Shown here: piece by piece, positions 1 to 7,069 of the stretch | Layout of the letters: each line of letters starts with the position of its first letter | How positions within the stretch are numbered: position 1 is the stretch's first letter | Assembly: GCA_016765265.1 (NCBI GenBank) | Contig: JAESQG010000259.1 | Location: 1-8,304, forward strand | Direction of reading: 5' to 3' | DNA: 8,304 nt | Origin: Pseudomonadales bacterium | Lineage (GTDB): Bacteria > Pseudomonadota > Gammaproteobacteria > Pseudomonadales > DC-out160 | The notes under the pieces: generated by a model | What the model was told of the DNA's origin: nothing | The model's input: the letters and a program-made list of their open reading frames with translations, nothing else | The model's database searches: none | Program-made: the position numbers and the translations under genes

Positions 1-1086
1 ACTGATTCCCATATCACTGAACCGCCAGATTGTTATAACACCCGAATCGATAAAAAATACAAAGATACCGCACCCTACATGACACATAGTGAAGACTTTG
101 GTGATATTTTTATTATTGATGGCATGAGTCGACCTGTCCCTATAGGTCTACTTGCAGCTGCGGGAAAAAACCCGAAAGATATGTCCATAGGGGGGACTAA
201 ATTTGAGGATATACATAAAAGCGGGTGGGATGCCAAGTACCGAGTTGCAGATCAGGATATTGATGGTATAGGTGCTGAAATTATTTACCCAACGGTAGGT
301 ATGCTGCTATGCAATCATAAAGATGGCGGATATAAAAAGGCTTGTTTCGATGCTTATAATCTTTGGCTACAAGAGTTCTGCAGTGAGGAGCCAAACCGAA
401 TTTTTGGTCTTGGTCAAATCGCGGTAAACTCGGTGGAGGAAGCTATAGAAGATTTACGCCGTGTTAAGGCGATGGGTTTTGTGGGCGTGATGATGCCGGG
501 CAGACCCGCAACCTCTTTCGATTATGACAGTACCGAGTTTGACCCGTTGTGGGAAGCGGCTATAGATTTGGGTTTGCCTTTGTCTTTCCATATTTTGACC
601 TTTAGTGAGAACGGACTGGACGCGCCTCGTGGACCAAAAATTGGTAGCTTTCTATCTATTATCAGGGGCTGCCAAGATATTATTAGCATGTTTATCTATT
701 CTGGAGTGTTTGATCGTTTTCCAAAATTACAATTGGTTTGTGCTGAAGCCGATGCTGGATGGGCTGCGCATTTTATGCATCGTATGGATCATGCCTATGA
801 ATACCATCGGTTTTGGATGAAAGCACCACCCTTAGAAAAAATGCCGAGCGACTATTTTAAAGAAAATATTTGGGTGACTTTTCAAGATGACATGGTGGCT
901 TTTCAGTGTAAAGATTTACTGAATATTGAAAGAATGTGTTGGGCCACGGATTTTCCGCACAGTGATTCTACCTGGCCTAAGTCTCAAAGTATTTTGGATG
1001 CGCACACAAAGCACTTAACAGACGATGAGCGCAATTTGATTTGTCGTGATAATACGGCAGCACTTTATAATTTGAATTTGAGCTAA
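1..1086 (+). CDS. Amidohydrolase-2 family metal-dependent hydrolase, 5'-truncated by the window edge
   Basis: The reading frame is open from base 1, so the true start lies upstream. The first ATG in frame (79) is internal: the 26 codons before it read TDSHITEPPD and onward, the typical N-terminal metal-site motif of the amidohydrolase-2 (PF04909/COG2159, ACMSD-like) family. 361 residues are visible. Other marks are His197 in SFHIL, the AEADAGW segment, and Asp317 in WATDFPHSD near the C-terminus, the usual places for TIM-barrel metal and catalytic residues. The N-terminal motif is H-x-x-E, not the HxH of classical ACMSD, as is common in COG2159 members. Family members hydrolyse or decarboxylate small, often aromatic or cyclic acids in the cytoplasm. 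The substrate here cannot be read from the sequence, and the gene has no evident link to polA downstream. Family is confident; exact reaction unknown. Confidence 0.9.
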   Translation, partial: TDSHITEPPDCYNTRIDKKYKDTAPYMTHSEDFGDIFIIDGMSRPVPIGLLAAAGKNPKDMSIGGTKFEDIHKSGWDAKYRVADQDIDGIGAEIIYPTVGMLLCNHKDGGYKKACFDAYNLWLQEFCSEEPNRIFGLGQIAVNSVEEAIEDLRRVKAMGFVGVMMPGRPATSFDYDSTEFDPLWEAAIDLGLPLSFHILTFSENGLDAPRGPKIGSFLSIIRGCQDIISMFIYSGVFDRFPKLQLVCAEADAGWAAHFMHRMDHAYEYHRFWMKAPPLEKMPSDYFKENIWVTFQDDMVAFQCKDLLNIERMCWATDFPHSDSTWPKSQSILDAHTKHLTDDERNLICRDNTAALYNLNLS

Positions 1087-1154
1087 ATCTGGACGTTTCT
1101 TTGTAGTGCTTTGTTATTTATAGTTCCTTGTTGATTGGCTGTTGGATATTTACC

Positions 1155-1175
1155 TAGGCAGTGAATAGCTGCCTA
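1155..1175 (+). terminator. Hairpin, possible weak terminator of the hydrolase gene
   Basis: A perfect 7-bp inverted repeat, TAGGCAG and CTGCCTA, flanks a 7-nt loop 69 bp after the hydrolase stop codon. What follows is TGGTTTTG, so the U-tract is only four T and is offset. It could terminate inefficiently, protect the 3' end of the transcript, or be chance. Confidence 0.35.
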
Positions 1176-1300
1176 TGGTTTTGCCGCTCTAGAGACCACT
1201 TCGTTTTTTTCAAGTTTAATAGCTCCGAATACGCGTCAAACCCTAAATAGATTCCTAGTGGAAAATCTCTGTTGCAAGTGTGATGATTTCGATAAGGTAG

Positions 1301-1328
1301 CTGAGATAGAGGGCTAATCAGGTACAAT
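1301..1328 (+). promoter_or_regulatory. Candidate sigma-70 promoter of polA
   Basis: CTGAGA (1301-1306, 4 of 6 to TTGACA) and TACAAT (1323-1328, 5 of 6 to TATAAT) are 16 bp apart. A transcript from here would have a leader of roughly 55-60 nt before the polA ATG. The match is modest and was found by eye. Confidence 0.35.
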
Positions 1329-1383
1329 AGCCAACAAGACTCTTTCATACTACATTCGAATTCTAACACCAGCTGATTACAAC

Positions 1384-1387
1384 AAGG
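1384..1387 (+). promoter_or_regulatory. Ribosome binding site of polA
   Basis: AAGG lies 5 nt before the ATG at 1393, a short but well-placed Shine-Dalgarno core. It supports this start, which also puts the first nuclease aspartate (Asp20) 7 residues later than in E. coli. Confidence 0.5.
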
Positions 1388-1392
1388 TTAAT

Positions 1393-4122
1393 ATGAGCAA
1401 AGACACCACTGACACCACTGATACAACTAACCCCCCCTTTATTCTAGTGGATGGCTCATCTTATCTCTACCGAGCGTTTCATGCACTGCCAGAGTTAAAA
1501 ACCTCTAAAAATCAGCCTACCGGTGCCATTAAAGGTGTGCTTAACATGCTGAATAAGCTTGTTAGAGACTACCAACCTGAGCTAATGGCGGAGGTATTTG
1601 ATGCCAAGGGGAAAACTTTCCGCAATGATCTTTATGAAGAGTACAAGGCAAATCGTCCACCCATGCCGGATGATTTGCGCTCACAGATTGCGCCCCTACA
1701 CGACTTAGTAAGAGCGATGGGCTTTCCTTTATTAATGGTAGACGGAGTGGAGGCCGATGATGTTATCGGAACATTGGCGACCTTAGCGACGGAAAAAAAA
1801 ATCAATACCCTGATTTCTACGGGTGATAAAGACATGGCTCAGTTGGTAAATGAGCATGTCACATTAGTAAACACAATGACCGATACAGTTATGGGGGAAG
1901 AAGGCGTTAAGGAGAAATTTGGCGTCGCCCCGAATCAAATTATTGATTACCTTACCTTGATGGGGGATACCTCTGACAATATTCCCGGTGTGCCTAAGGT
2001 GGGCCCTAAAACTGCGGTTAAGTGGTTACAAGAATATCAAACTCTCGATGGCGTAATAGAGAATGCCCAAAAAATTAAGGGTAAGGTTGGAGAGAGCCTC
2101 TGCAATTCATTGGATCAATTACCGTTATCAAAATTACTGGCAACGATAAAGTGTGATGTAGGGCTTGATGCAGAACCAGACGAACTTTTGTTAGAGCGGG
2201 CCGACAAGAATAAATTAATAGAATATTACACAGAATTTGAGTTTAAAAGCTGGCTACAGGAATTACTCAGCGGTGAAGCAGAACAGGGGGAGTTGGATAC
2301 ATCGAAAATTGATGTCAGTAGTTTTGAAATAATAACCTGCGAAAAGAGGTTGGATGAGTGGATTTCTATTTTAAATAAAGCAAAGTTATTTGCGTTTGAT
2401 ACCGAAACCACTTCTCTAAATTATATGAAGGCAGAGGTGGTGTGGGTATCGTTTTCTGTGGGTGACGGTAAGGCCGCTTATGTGCCTTGCGGTCATGACT
2501 ATTTAGATGCGCCGGATCAGTTATCCCGTGAGCTGGTTTTAAGTAAGCTAAAACCATTGTTGGAAGGTGATGAAAAGAAAATTGTCGGTCAGAATCTGAA
2601 ATACGATATGAATGTTCTAGTGAATCACGATATACATCTAAGAGGAATTGCATTTGATACGATGTTGGAATCTTATATATTGGATTCTATCGCGACTCGT
2701 CATGATATGGATAGTTTGTCTTTGAAATATCTGGGCCATAATACGATTCACTTTGAAGATATAGCGGGTAAAGGTAAAAAACAACTTACATTTAATGAAA
2801 TTGCGGTAGAAGTTGCTGGTCCTTATGCGGCCGAAGATGCGGAAGTGACTATGGCATTGCACAATGCCTTATGGTCGAAACTTCAATTGGAAAAGAGCTT
2901 AACCACAATCTTAGAAGATTTTGAGCTTCCCTTGATCCCAATATTGTCAAAAATAGAAAGAACCGGGGCGCTGATTGATGCAGATATGCTGCGATTGCAA
3001 AGTCAGCAGCTTGCTGTGCGGATAAAAGAGCTAGAGGAAGACGCTCACGAACTTGCTGGTGAGGTTTTTAATATTGGTTCGCCGAAGCAATTGGGTGCTA
3101 TTCTTTACGAAAAATTAGCTATCCCAGTATTAAAGAAAACGCCCAAGGGTGCTCCTTCAACTGCTGAACCCGTATTGCAGGAGTTGGCGCTGGACTATCC
3201 GTTACCTAAAGTAGTTTTGGAATATCGTAGCCTTAGTAAATTGAAGTCTACCTATACCGATAAGTTACCCGAGATGATTGACCCTTCCACTAAGCGGATC
3301 CACACTTCCTATCATCAAGCGGTAGCGGCTACAGGTAGGCTGTCTTCTTCCGACCCCAACCTACAAAATATCCCCGTACGAACGGAGGAGGGACGCCGTA
3401 TTCGTCAAGCATTTATCCCAGCGTCAGATTGTAAGTTAGTGGCAGCGGATTATTCTCAGATTGAGTTGCGAATTATGGCGCATCTGTCTGGAGACAAGGG
3501 ACTGCTTAGCGCTTTTAGCGAAGGGCTGGATATCCATAAAGTGACGGCCTCAGAAGTTTTTGGTGTGTCCGTTGAGCAAGTGAGTACTGAACAACGGCGT
3601 AATGCGAAGGCGGTTAACTTTGGACTAATCTACGGGATGTCCGCCTTTGGGTTGGGCAAACAGTTAGGCATTGGGCGCAATCAAGCCCAAGAGTACATGG
3701 ACTCTTATTTCCAGCATTACCCTGGGGTACTAGCTTATATGGAAGAGATTCGTGCGACAGCAGCAAAGCAAGGGTATGTGGAAACCTTGTTTGGTCGTCG
3801 CCTGTATTTGCCTGAAATTAATTCCCGCAATGTGCCTCGTCGACAGGGAGCAGAGCGAACAGCCATTAATGCGCCCATGCAGGGTACTGCGGCGGACATT
3901 ATTAAAAAAGCGATGATTGCTACTGATGAGTTCTTGAGTCGAGGCGAATATAAATCAAAAATGATTATGCAGGTGCACGATGAACTTGTTCTTGAGGTGC
4001 CTGAGTCAGAGCTAGAGAAAGTGATAGCAGGGATCAAACATTGCATGGAGTCTGCCGCCAGTTTGGATGTCCCGCTAATCGTCGATGTGGGAGTGGGTGA
4101 TAATTGGGATGAAGCGCACTGA
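1393..4122 (+). CDS. polA: DNA polymerase I (5'-3' exonuclease, 3'-5' exonuclease, polymerase)
   Basis: This 909-residue enzyme (E. coli: 928) removes RNA primers, fills gaps at Okazaki fragments and acts in excision repair. The 5' nuclease domain (about 14-300) has Asp20 in LVDGSSYLYRAF, Asp70 in VFDAKGKTF, Glu120/Asp122/Asp123 in GVEADDVIG, Asp145/Asp147 in STGDKDMAQL and Asp192/Asp195 in MGDTSDNIPG. The 3'-5' exonuclease domain keeps Asp336 and Glu338 (DTETTS), Asp405 (NLKYD) and Tyr478/Asp482 (YAAED), so proofreading should be active. The polymerase domain has motif A Asp686 (DYSQIELR), motif B Arg735, Lys739, Phe743 and Tyr747 (RRNAKAVNFGLIYG) and motif C His862-Asp863-Glu864 (QVHDELVLEV). 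All sit 19 residues before their E. coli equivalents. Oddities: an N-terminal Asp-Thr-Thr triple repeat, C7 and A9 runs early in the gene, and Glu67 in a strand where E. coli has Val. No clear terminator follows. Confidence 0.99.
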   Translation: MSKDTTDTTDTTNPPFILVDGSSYLYRAFHALPELKTSKNQPTGAIKGVLNMLNKLVRDYQPELMAEVFDAKGKTFRNDLYEEYKANRPPMPDDLRSQIAPLHDLVRAMGFPLLMVDGVEADDVIGTLATLATEKKINTLISTGDKDMAQLVNEHVTLVNTMTDTVMGEEGVKEKFGVAPNQIIDYLTLMGDTSDNIPGVPKVGPKTAVKWLQEYQTLDGVIENAQKIKGKVGESLCNSLDQLPLSKLLATIKCDVGLDAEPDELLLERADKNKLIEYYTEFEFKSWLQELLSGEAEQGELDTSKIDVSSFEIITCEKRLDEWISILNKAKLFAFDTETTSLNYMKAEVVWVSFSVGDGKAAYVPCGHDYLDAPDQLSRELVLSKLKPLLEGDEKKIVGQNLKYDMNVLVNHDIHLRGIAFDTMLESYILDSIATRHDMDSLSLKYLGHNTIHFEDIAGKGKKQLTFNEIAVEVAGPYAAEDAEVTMALHNALWSKLQLEKSLTTILEDFELPLIPILSKIERTGALIDADMLRLQSQQLAVRIKELEEDAHELAGEVFNIGSPKQLGAILYEKLAIPVLKKTPKGAPSTAEPVLQELALDYPLPKVVLEYRSLSKLKSTYTDKLPEMIDPSTKRIHTSYHQAVAATGRLSSSDPNLQNIPVRTEEGRRIRQAFIPASDCKLVAADYSQIELRIMAHLSGDKGLLSAFSEGLDIHKVTASEVFGVSVEQVSTEQRRNAKAVNFGLIYGMSAFGLGKQLGIGRNQAQEYMDSYFQHYPGVLAYMEEIRATAAKQGYVETLFGRRLYLPEINSRNVPRRQGAERTAINAPMQGTAADIIKKAMIATDEFLSRGEYKSKMIMQVHDELVLEVPESELEKVIAGIKHCMESAASLDVPLIVDVGVGDNWDEAH
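1402..1428 (+). repeat. Three 9-bp tandem units at the 5' end of polA
   Basis: GACACCACT occurs twice in tandem (1402-1410, 1411-1419), followed by a diverged third unit GATACAACT (1420-1428). They encode (Asp-Thr-Thr)x3 in the N-terminal extension before the nuclease fold. The third unit differs only at synonymous positions. Confidence 0.85.
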
Positions 4123-4239
4123 GTTAGCTAATCCAGCCTGTACTTTCGGGTATTTCGAGCTTGTTTAAGTTGTCTATGCTTAAGGTTAGAGAAGTCTAAT
4201 CATAAAGTGGACTAGCATAGAGAAAAGCCAAAATAGTCG
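4123..4239. other. Gap between polA and the GAF-like coiled-coil gene
   Basis: These 117 bp contain the palindrome TTAGCTAA just after the polA stop (4124-4131) and a weak inverted repeat TTAAG/CTTAA (4165-4169, 4179-4183) without a T-tract, so no credible terminator. A poor promoter-like pair, TTGTCT (4170-4175) and TCTAAT (4195-4200), has a long 19-bp spacer. Read-through from polA is therefore as plausible as a dedicated promoter. Confidence 0.4.
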
Positions 4240-5625
4240 ATGGACACCTTTAGTAATCAACATAGCGATTCTGGCTCTGCCTCGAATAAGGCAGCGGTGT
4301 CCTATAATTTGAATCAGGCTATTGATACCTGTCAGCAGCGGATTAAAAATCTAGAACAGTTTCGTGACTTATTTTTTGATTTGCAAGATCAGGTGAGTAC
4401 TGGTCGTGTTTCTGCAAAAATTCTTAGCTCAAAAGGCAATTTGAAAGGTGGTTCAGAAGAGAGCGGCCAGAGCAACCAATTAGTCAGTGATCGCTTAAAT
4501 CAATTACGAAACCTGTCTGCCGATCAGGCAGAGACTATTGATAATCTAAAAACCGCCTTGAAAGGGCTAGAAATACAAGATGAGGAATACCGCCGTATAT
4601 TAGAAGATCAACTTGTAGAAATTTCGAAAATGGGCCGACAGTTTGAGGAGTCAAAAAGTTGTGCTGAGATGATAGAGCTAGAGTTAGAAAGGCTTATTGA
4701 TGAAAATGAGATTCTCCGAAATCAACTAAAGGAGCAAGAGCTGACAACAGATTCTGCCCTGGCCTCATCGGATAACTTAGAAAATAATAGTGAGTCTATA
4801 ACTGAACCTGGAGCTGAACTTGATAAGGCAAAGCTTAGGATTACATCCCTGGAACAGGAGGTGGAGCAAGCTTCAGATTTAGCATTCGGTTCGATGCGGA
4901 GTAATGCAGATTTAGGTGCAGTAGTACACTTCCTAATGGAGTGTTTTTCCTGTAATGAATTAGAAGAGCTTGCAAAACAAATCTTTGTTACCTTAAAGAA
5001 CTATGGTGTCGAAGGTATTTTAGAAATTCGACATGAGGGAACGCTAATACATTTTGGGCCGAACGGAGAAGGAGATGTTGATACTTCAGCTATTGGTTTG
5101 CTGGAAGCCCATTTAAATGATGGAAGGTTAGTGGAGTTAGAGAAATATTTGATTGTAAATGGCGACCAATCTAGTCTCATTTTGAAGAATTACGACAAGT
5201 CAAACTTGGCGGCGTACAATAACCTTAAAGATAATTTAACCATGATTGTGATGGGGGCCGATGCAAACTCAAAACGAATTTTCACCGAAATGGCTGTAGA
5301 AAGAGAGCGATCGACTTTGGAGAAACTTATTTTGGCAACTCGCAAAGCATTGCAAAAAGTCGAAAGTGATTTACAGAATCAATCACTGGAAGTTCAGAAT
5401 AATATTAGTGATTTATTGGCTGATTTTAGAGATGAGGTAGCGAAACAATCTGTTCCCAATGAGCAGAAAAACATTCTACTTAAAGCGGTAGTTAATGGGA
5501 TTTCAAAGGTAGAGACTGTAATGAAGGGAGTTAAAATAGATCCAGGGTTTAAACATATTATAAAGACTCTAAGCGATTCTGTGGGAGCGCAAAGAAAAGC
5601 GGCAAATAAAAATACGAAAAAATAA
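4240..5625 (+). CDS. Coiled-coil protein with a GAF-like domain, uncharacterised
   Basis: The protein has 461 residues with no signal peptide or membrane segment, so it is probably cytoplasmic. Order: polar N-terminus (1-22); helical stretch around RIKNLEQFRDLFFDLQDQV (34-52); long coiled coil (about 82-170), rich in Glu, Leu and Asn; Ser/Asn/Glu linker (171-192); short coil (193-212); globular domain (about 215-347) of mixed alpha/beta type, including ADLGAVVHFLMECFSC, NYGVEGILEIRH and a helix near DNLTMIVMGADANSK; coil (350-395); helical, lysine-rich C-terminus. From memory, the 215-347 segment resembles the GAF-like output region of some gammaproteobacterial response regulators (ELGVVIQFL, YGL, LRDHLAILAEGA patterns), but no receiver domain is present here. 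ATG 4240 is the first start after the in-frame TAG at 4234-4236. An AGAGAAAAG stretch sits too far upstream to be a normal ribosome site. GTG 4297 (codon 20), with AAGG nearby, is an alternative start. Ligand and partner are unknown. Confidence 0.85.
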   Translation: MDTFSNQHSDSGSASNKAAVSYNLNQAIDTCQQRIKNLEQFRDLFFDLQDQVSTGRVSAKILSSKGNLKGGSEESGQSNQLVSDRLNQLRNLSADQAETIDNLKTALKGLEIQDEEYRRILEDQLVEISKMGRQFEESKSCAEMIELELERLIDENEILRNQLKEQELTTDSALASSDNLENNSESITEPGAELDKAKLRITSLEQEVEQASDLAFGSMRSNADLGAVVHFLMECFSCNELEELAKQIFVTLKNYGVEGILEIRHEGTLIHFGPNGEGDVDTSAIGLLEAHLNDGRLVELEKYLIVNGDQSSLILKNYDKSNLAAYNNLKDNLTMIVMGADANSKRIFTEMAVERERSTLEKLILATRKALQKVESDLQNQSLEVQNNISDLLADFRDEVAKQSVPNEQKNILLKAVVNGISKVETVMKGVKIDPGFKHIIKTLSDSVGAQRKAANKNTKK

Positions 5626-5628
5626 TCT

Positions 5629-7014
5629 TTATACCGTCTTGTCGTTATAGCGTTGGTAAAGTTGAAGATAGCGAGACTCAATCGATACGTGTTTCTCTTC
5701 CAGTTTATATATCTCGTATTGCTTTTGCATGATAATGCCTTCAAGGTCAACCACGTTATTGTTAGTTATTTCCGATTTGGGTGCTAGAGAATCTGGAGCA
5801 GTAGTTTCAAGCTGGTTTGTCAATTCTATATTTTTTTCCGATAAGGATGAAATGTCATTTTCAAACGCATCGAGTTGCTGGGTTAGCTGGGTGGTCTCCA
5901 CATGGTGTTGAGTAAGGTTGGTCTCCAATTCAGCGATTCGATCATCTTTTTCCATAGATTGATTTGTTAATTTAGCATGATCTTTTTCAAATTGTGTTAG
6001 GCGCTCTGAAGAGTCATGTAGTTCAATTTCTAATTGTTGTATGCAGGACTCAGACTCTTTCATCATTTGATTAACACGGTCTACTTCTTCAATCGATTGT
6101 TCTAGGAGGTCATCTTGATTAAGCTCATCAAGCTGACCTTGTAGTTTGGCAATTAACTCTCCTTGTTCTTTAGTAATATTAGTTAGCATCTCCACCTGGT
6201 TTTCTTCCTGTTTATCCGCGTCTGATGTGCTGTCTTCTGTATTGTCGAAGAATTCAATGGACACAATCGAAGTGGCGTTTTCACCAGATCCTTCTGCAAT
6301 AACGCCGTTAACCTGCTCAAAACCGTTGTGCAATTGTTTTAGGAGTCCGGCGATCTCGTCCCGGTTTTTATTTCCTTCTATAAGTTCTACTAATTGCGGC
6401 ACAATAGTGTTTTCGCTTTGCGCTAAATCTTCCCAGTTTTTTCTGAGATCAAGGAGGAGATTTTTTTGGCGCTCCAAATCCTCAATTTTATTTGTGTTTT
6501 CCTCTAACTCTTTCTTGAGGGCTTGGATGTCTTTGATATGTTGACTTAGATCTTCTTCCGTGTTTTCAGTTTTAGCAGACGACAGGTCTGCGGCTATTTT
6601 TGTTAACTGTTCCTCTAGTATATTCCAGCGATGTAGTAAGTTGCTGGCTTGCGCTTTTTTTTCTGCATTTAATAGGGCATATCGGAGTGCTAGCGCAGCT
6701 GTTTTAGGGTCTGTATTAGGTGAGTTGAGCGAGTCAATATTGGTTGCGCTGCCCAGGCTCATGTGACGTTCTTGTGTTTGACTTATAGCGGACTCTATAT
6801 CGAGAAAGGTGTTTTCTAGCGGGGGCGCATCAGTCTCAATTTCAGGTGTATCAATTTGAGGTGTATCATTTTCTCGAAGTTGCTGTAATAGCATTTTGAA
6901 TTTGTTGACTCTCTTGACTTGCCAGCGGGAGTATAACCACTGAAAAATATTTGCTCCCAGTAATAAGAAACCAACTTGGATAGCGATGAGCCAGATATAG
7001 GTCGGATTGTCCAT
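5629..7014 (-). CDS. Membrane-anchored coiled-coil protein, uncharacterised
   Basis: The protein has 461 residues. A single hydrophobic helix at residues 6-28 is followed at once by basic residues (YSRWQVKRVNKFK), so by the positive-inside rule the short N-terminus faces the periplasm and the rest the cytoplasm. Next come an acidic, Pro/Thr-rich linker (49-68), a short helical region (104-125), coiled coil (about 130-195), a less charged patch with LVELIEGNKNRDEIAGLLKQ (208-227), an Asp/Ser/Glu-rich spacer (241-272), a long coil (272-405), a second spacer and a final coil (425-455). No enzymatic motif is seen. The topology is that of ZipA or EzrA-like anchored scaffolds, but no homology to them is visible. 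The gene lies 55 bp after the 332-codon gene on the same strand, so co-transcription is likely. No Shine-Dalgarno precedes its ATG. Confidence 0.85.
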   Translation of the reverse strand: MDNPTYIWLIAIQVGFLLLGANIFQWLYSRWQVKRVNKFKMLLQQLRENDTPQIDTPEIETDAPPLENTFLDIESAISQTQERHMSLGSATNIDSLNSPNTDPKTAALALRYALLNAEKKAQASNLLHRWNILEEQLTKIAADLSSAKTENTEEDLSQHIKDIQALKKELEENTNKIEDLERQKNLLLDLRKNWEDLAQSENTIVPQLVELIEGNKNRDEIAGLLKQLHNGFEQVNGVIAEGSGENATSIVSIEFFDNTEDSTSDADKQEENQVEMLTNITKEQGELIAKLQGQLDELNQDDLLEQSIEEVDRVNQMMKESESCIQQLEIELHDSSERLTQFEKDHAKLTNQSMEKDDRIAELETNLTQHHVETTQLTQQLDAFENDISSLSEKNIELTNQLETTAPDSLAPKSEITNNNVVDLEGIIMQKQYEIYKLEEKHVSIESRYLQLYQRYNDKTV

Positions 7015-7069
7015 AGTACATTAAGTATGGACTAATTTTGCGGTGGTGAAAGCTAGCGGCTCTAAACAG

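Larger units (their letters stand above)
1087..1392. other. Intergenic region between the hydrolase and polA
   Basis: This 306-bp gap has no convincing gene. The one minus-strand open frame across 1154-1369 has no family resemblance and a composition like translated non-coding DNA. The gap holds a 7-bp inverted repeat (1155-1175), a run of seven T (1204-1210) with no stem before it, short palindromes such as CTCTAGAG (1187-1194), and a weak sigma-70-like promoter before polA. No riboswitch or known small RNA was recognised. Confidence 0.6.

Noticed and set aside
79..81. ATG 79 as the start of the amidohydrolase
   Set aside because: The frame is open to base 1, and the upstream codons encode the family's N-terminal DSHxxEP metal motif, so this Met is internal.
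1154..1369. 71-codon minus-strand open frame before polA
   Set aside because: It overlaps the candidate polA promoter and the hairpin and has no recognisable domain; likely chance.
4240..7014. Two neighbouring proteins of exactly 461 residues, suggesting an inverted duplication
   Set aside because: Their sequences do not align: one has an N-terminal membrane helix and no globular domain, the other a GAF-like domain. The equal length is coincidence.
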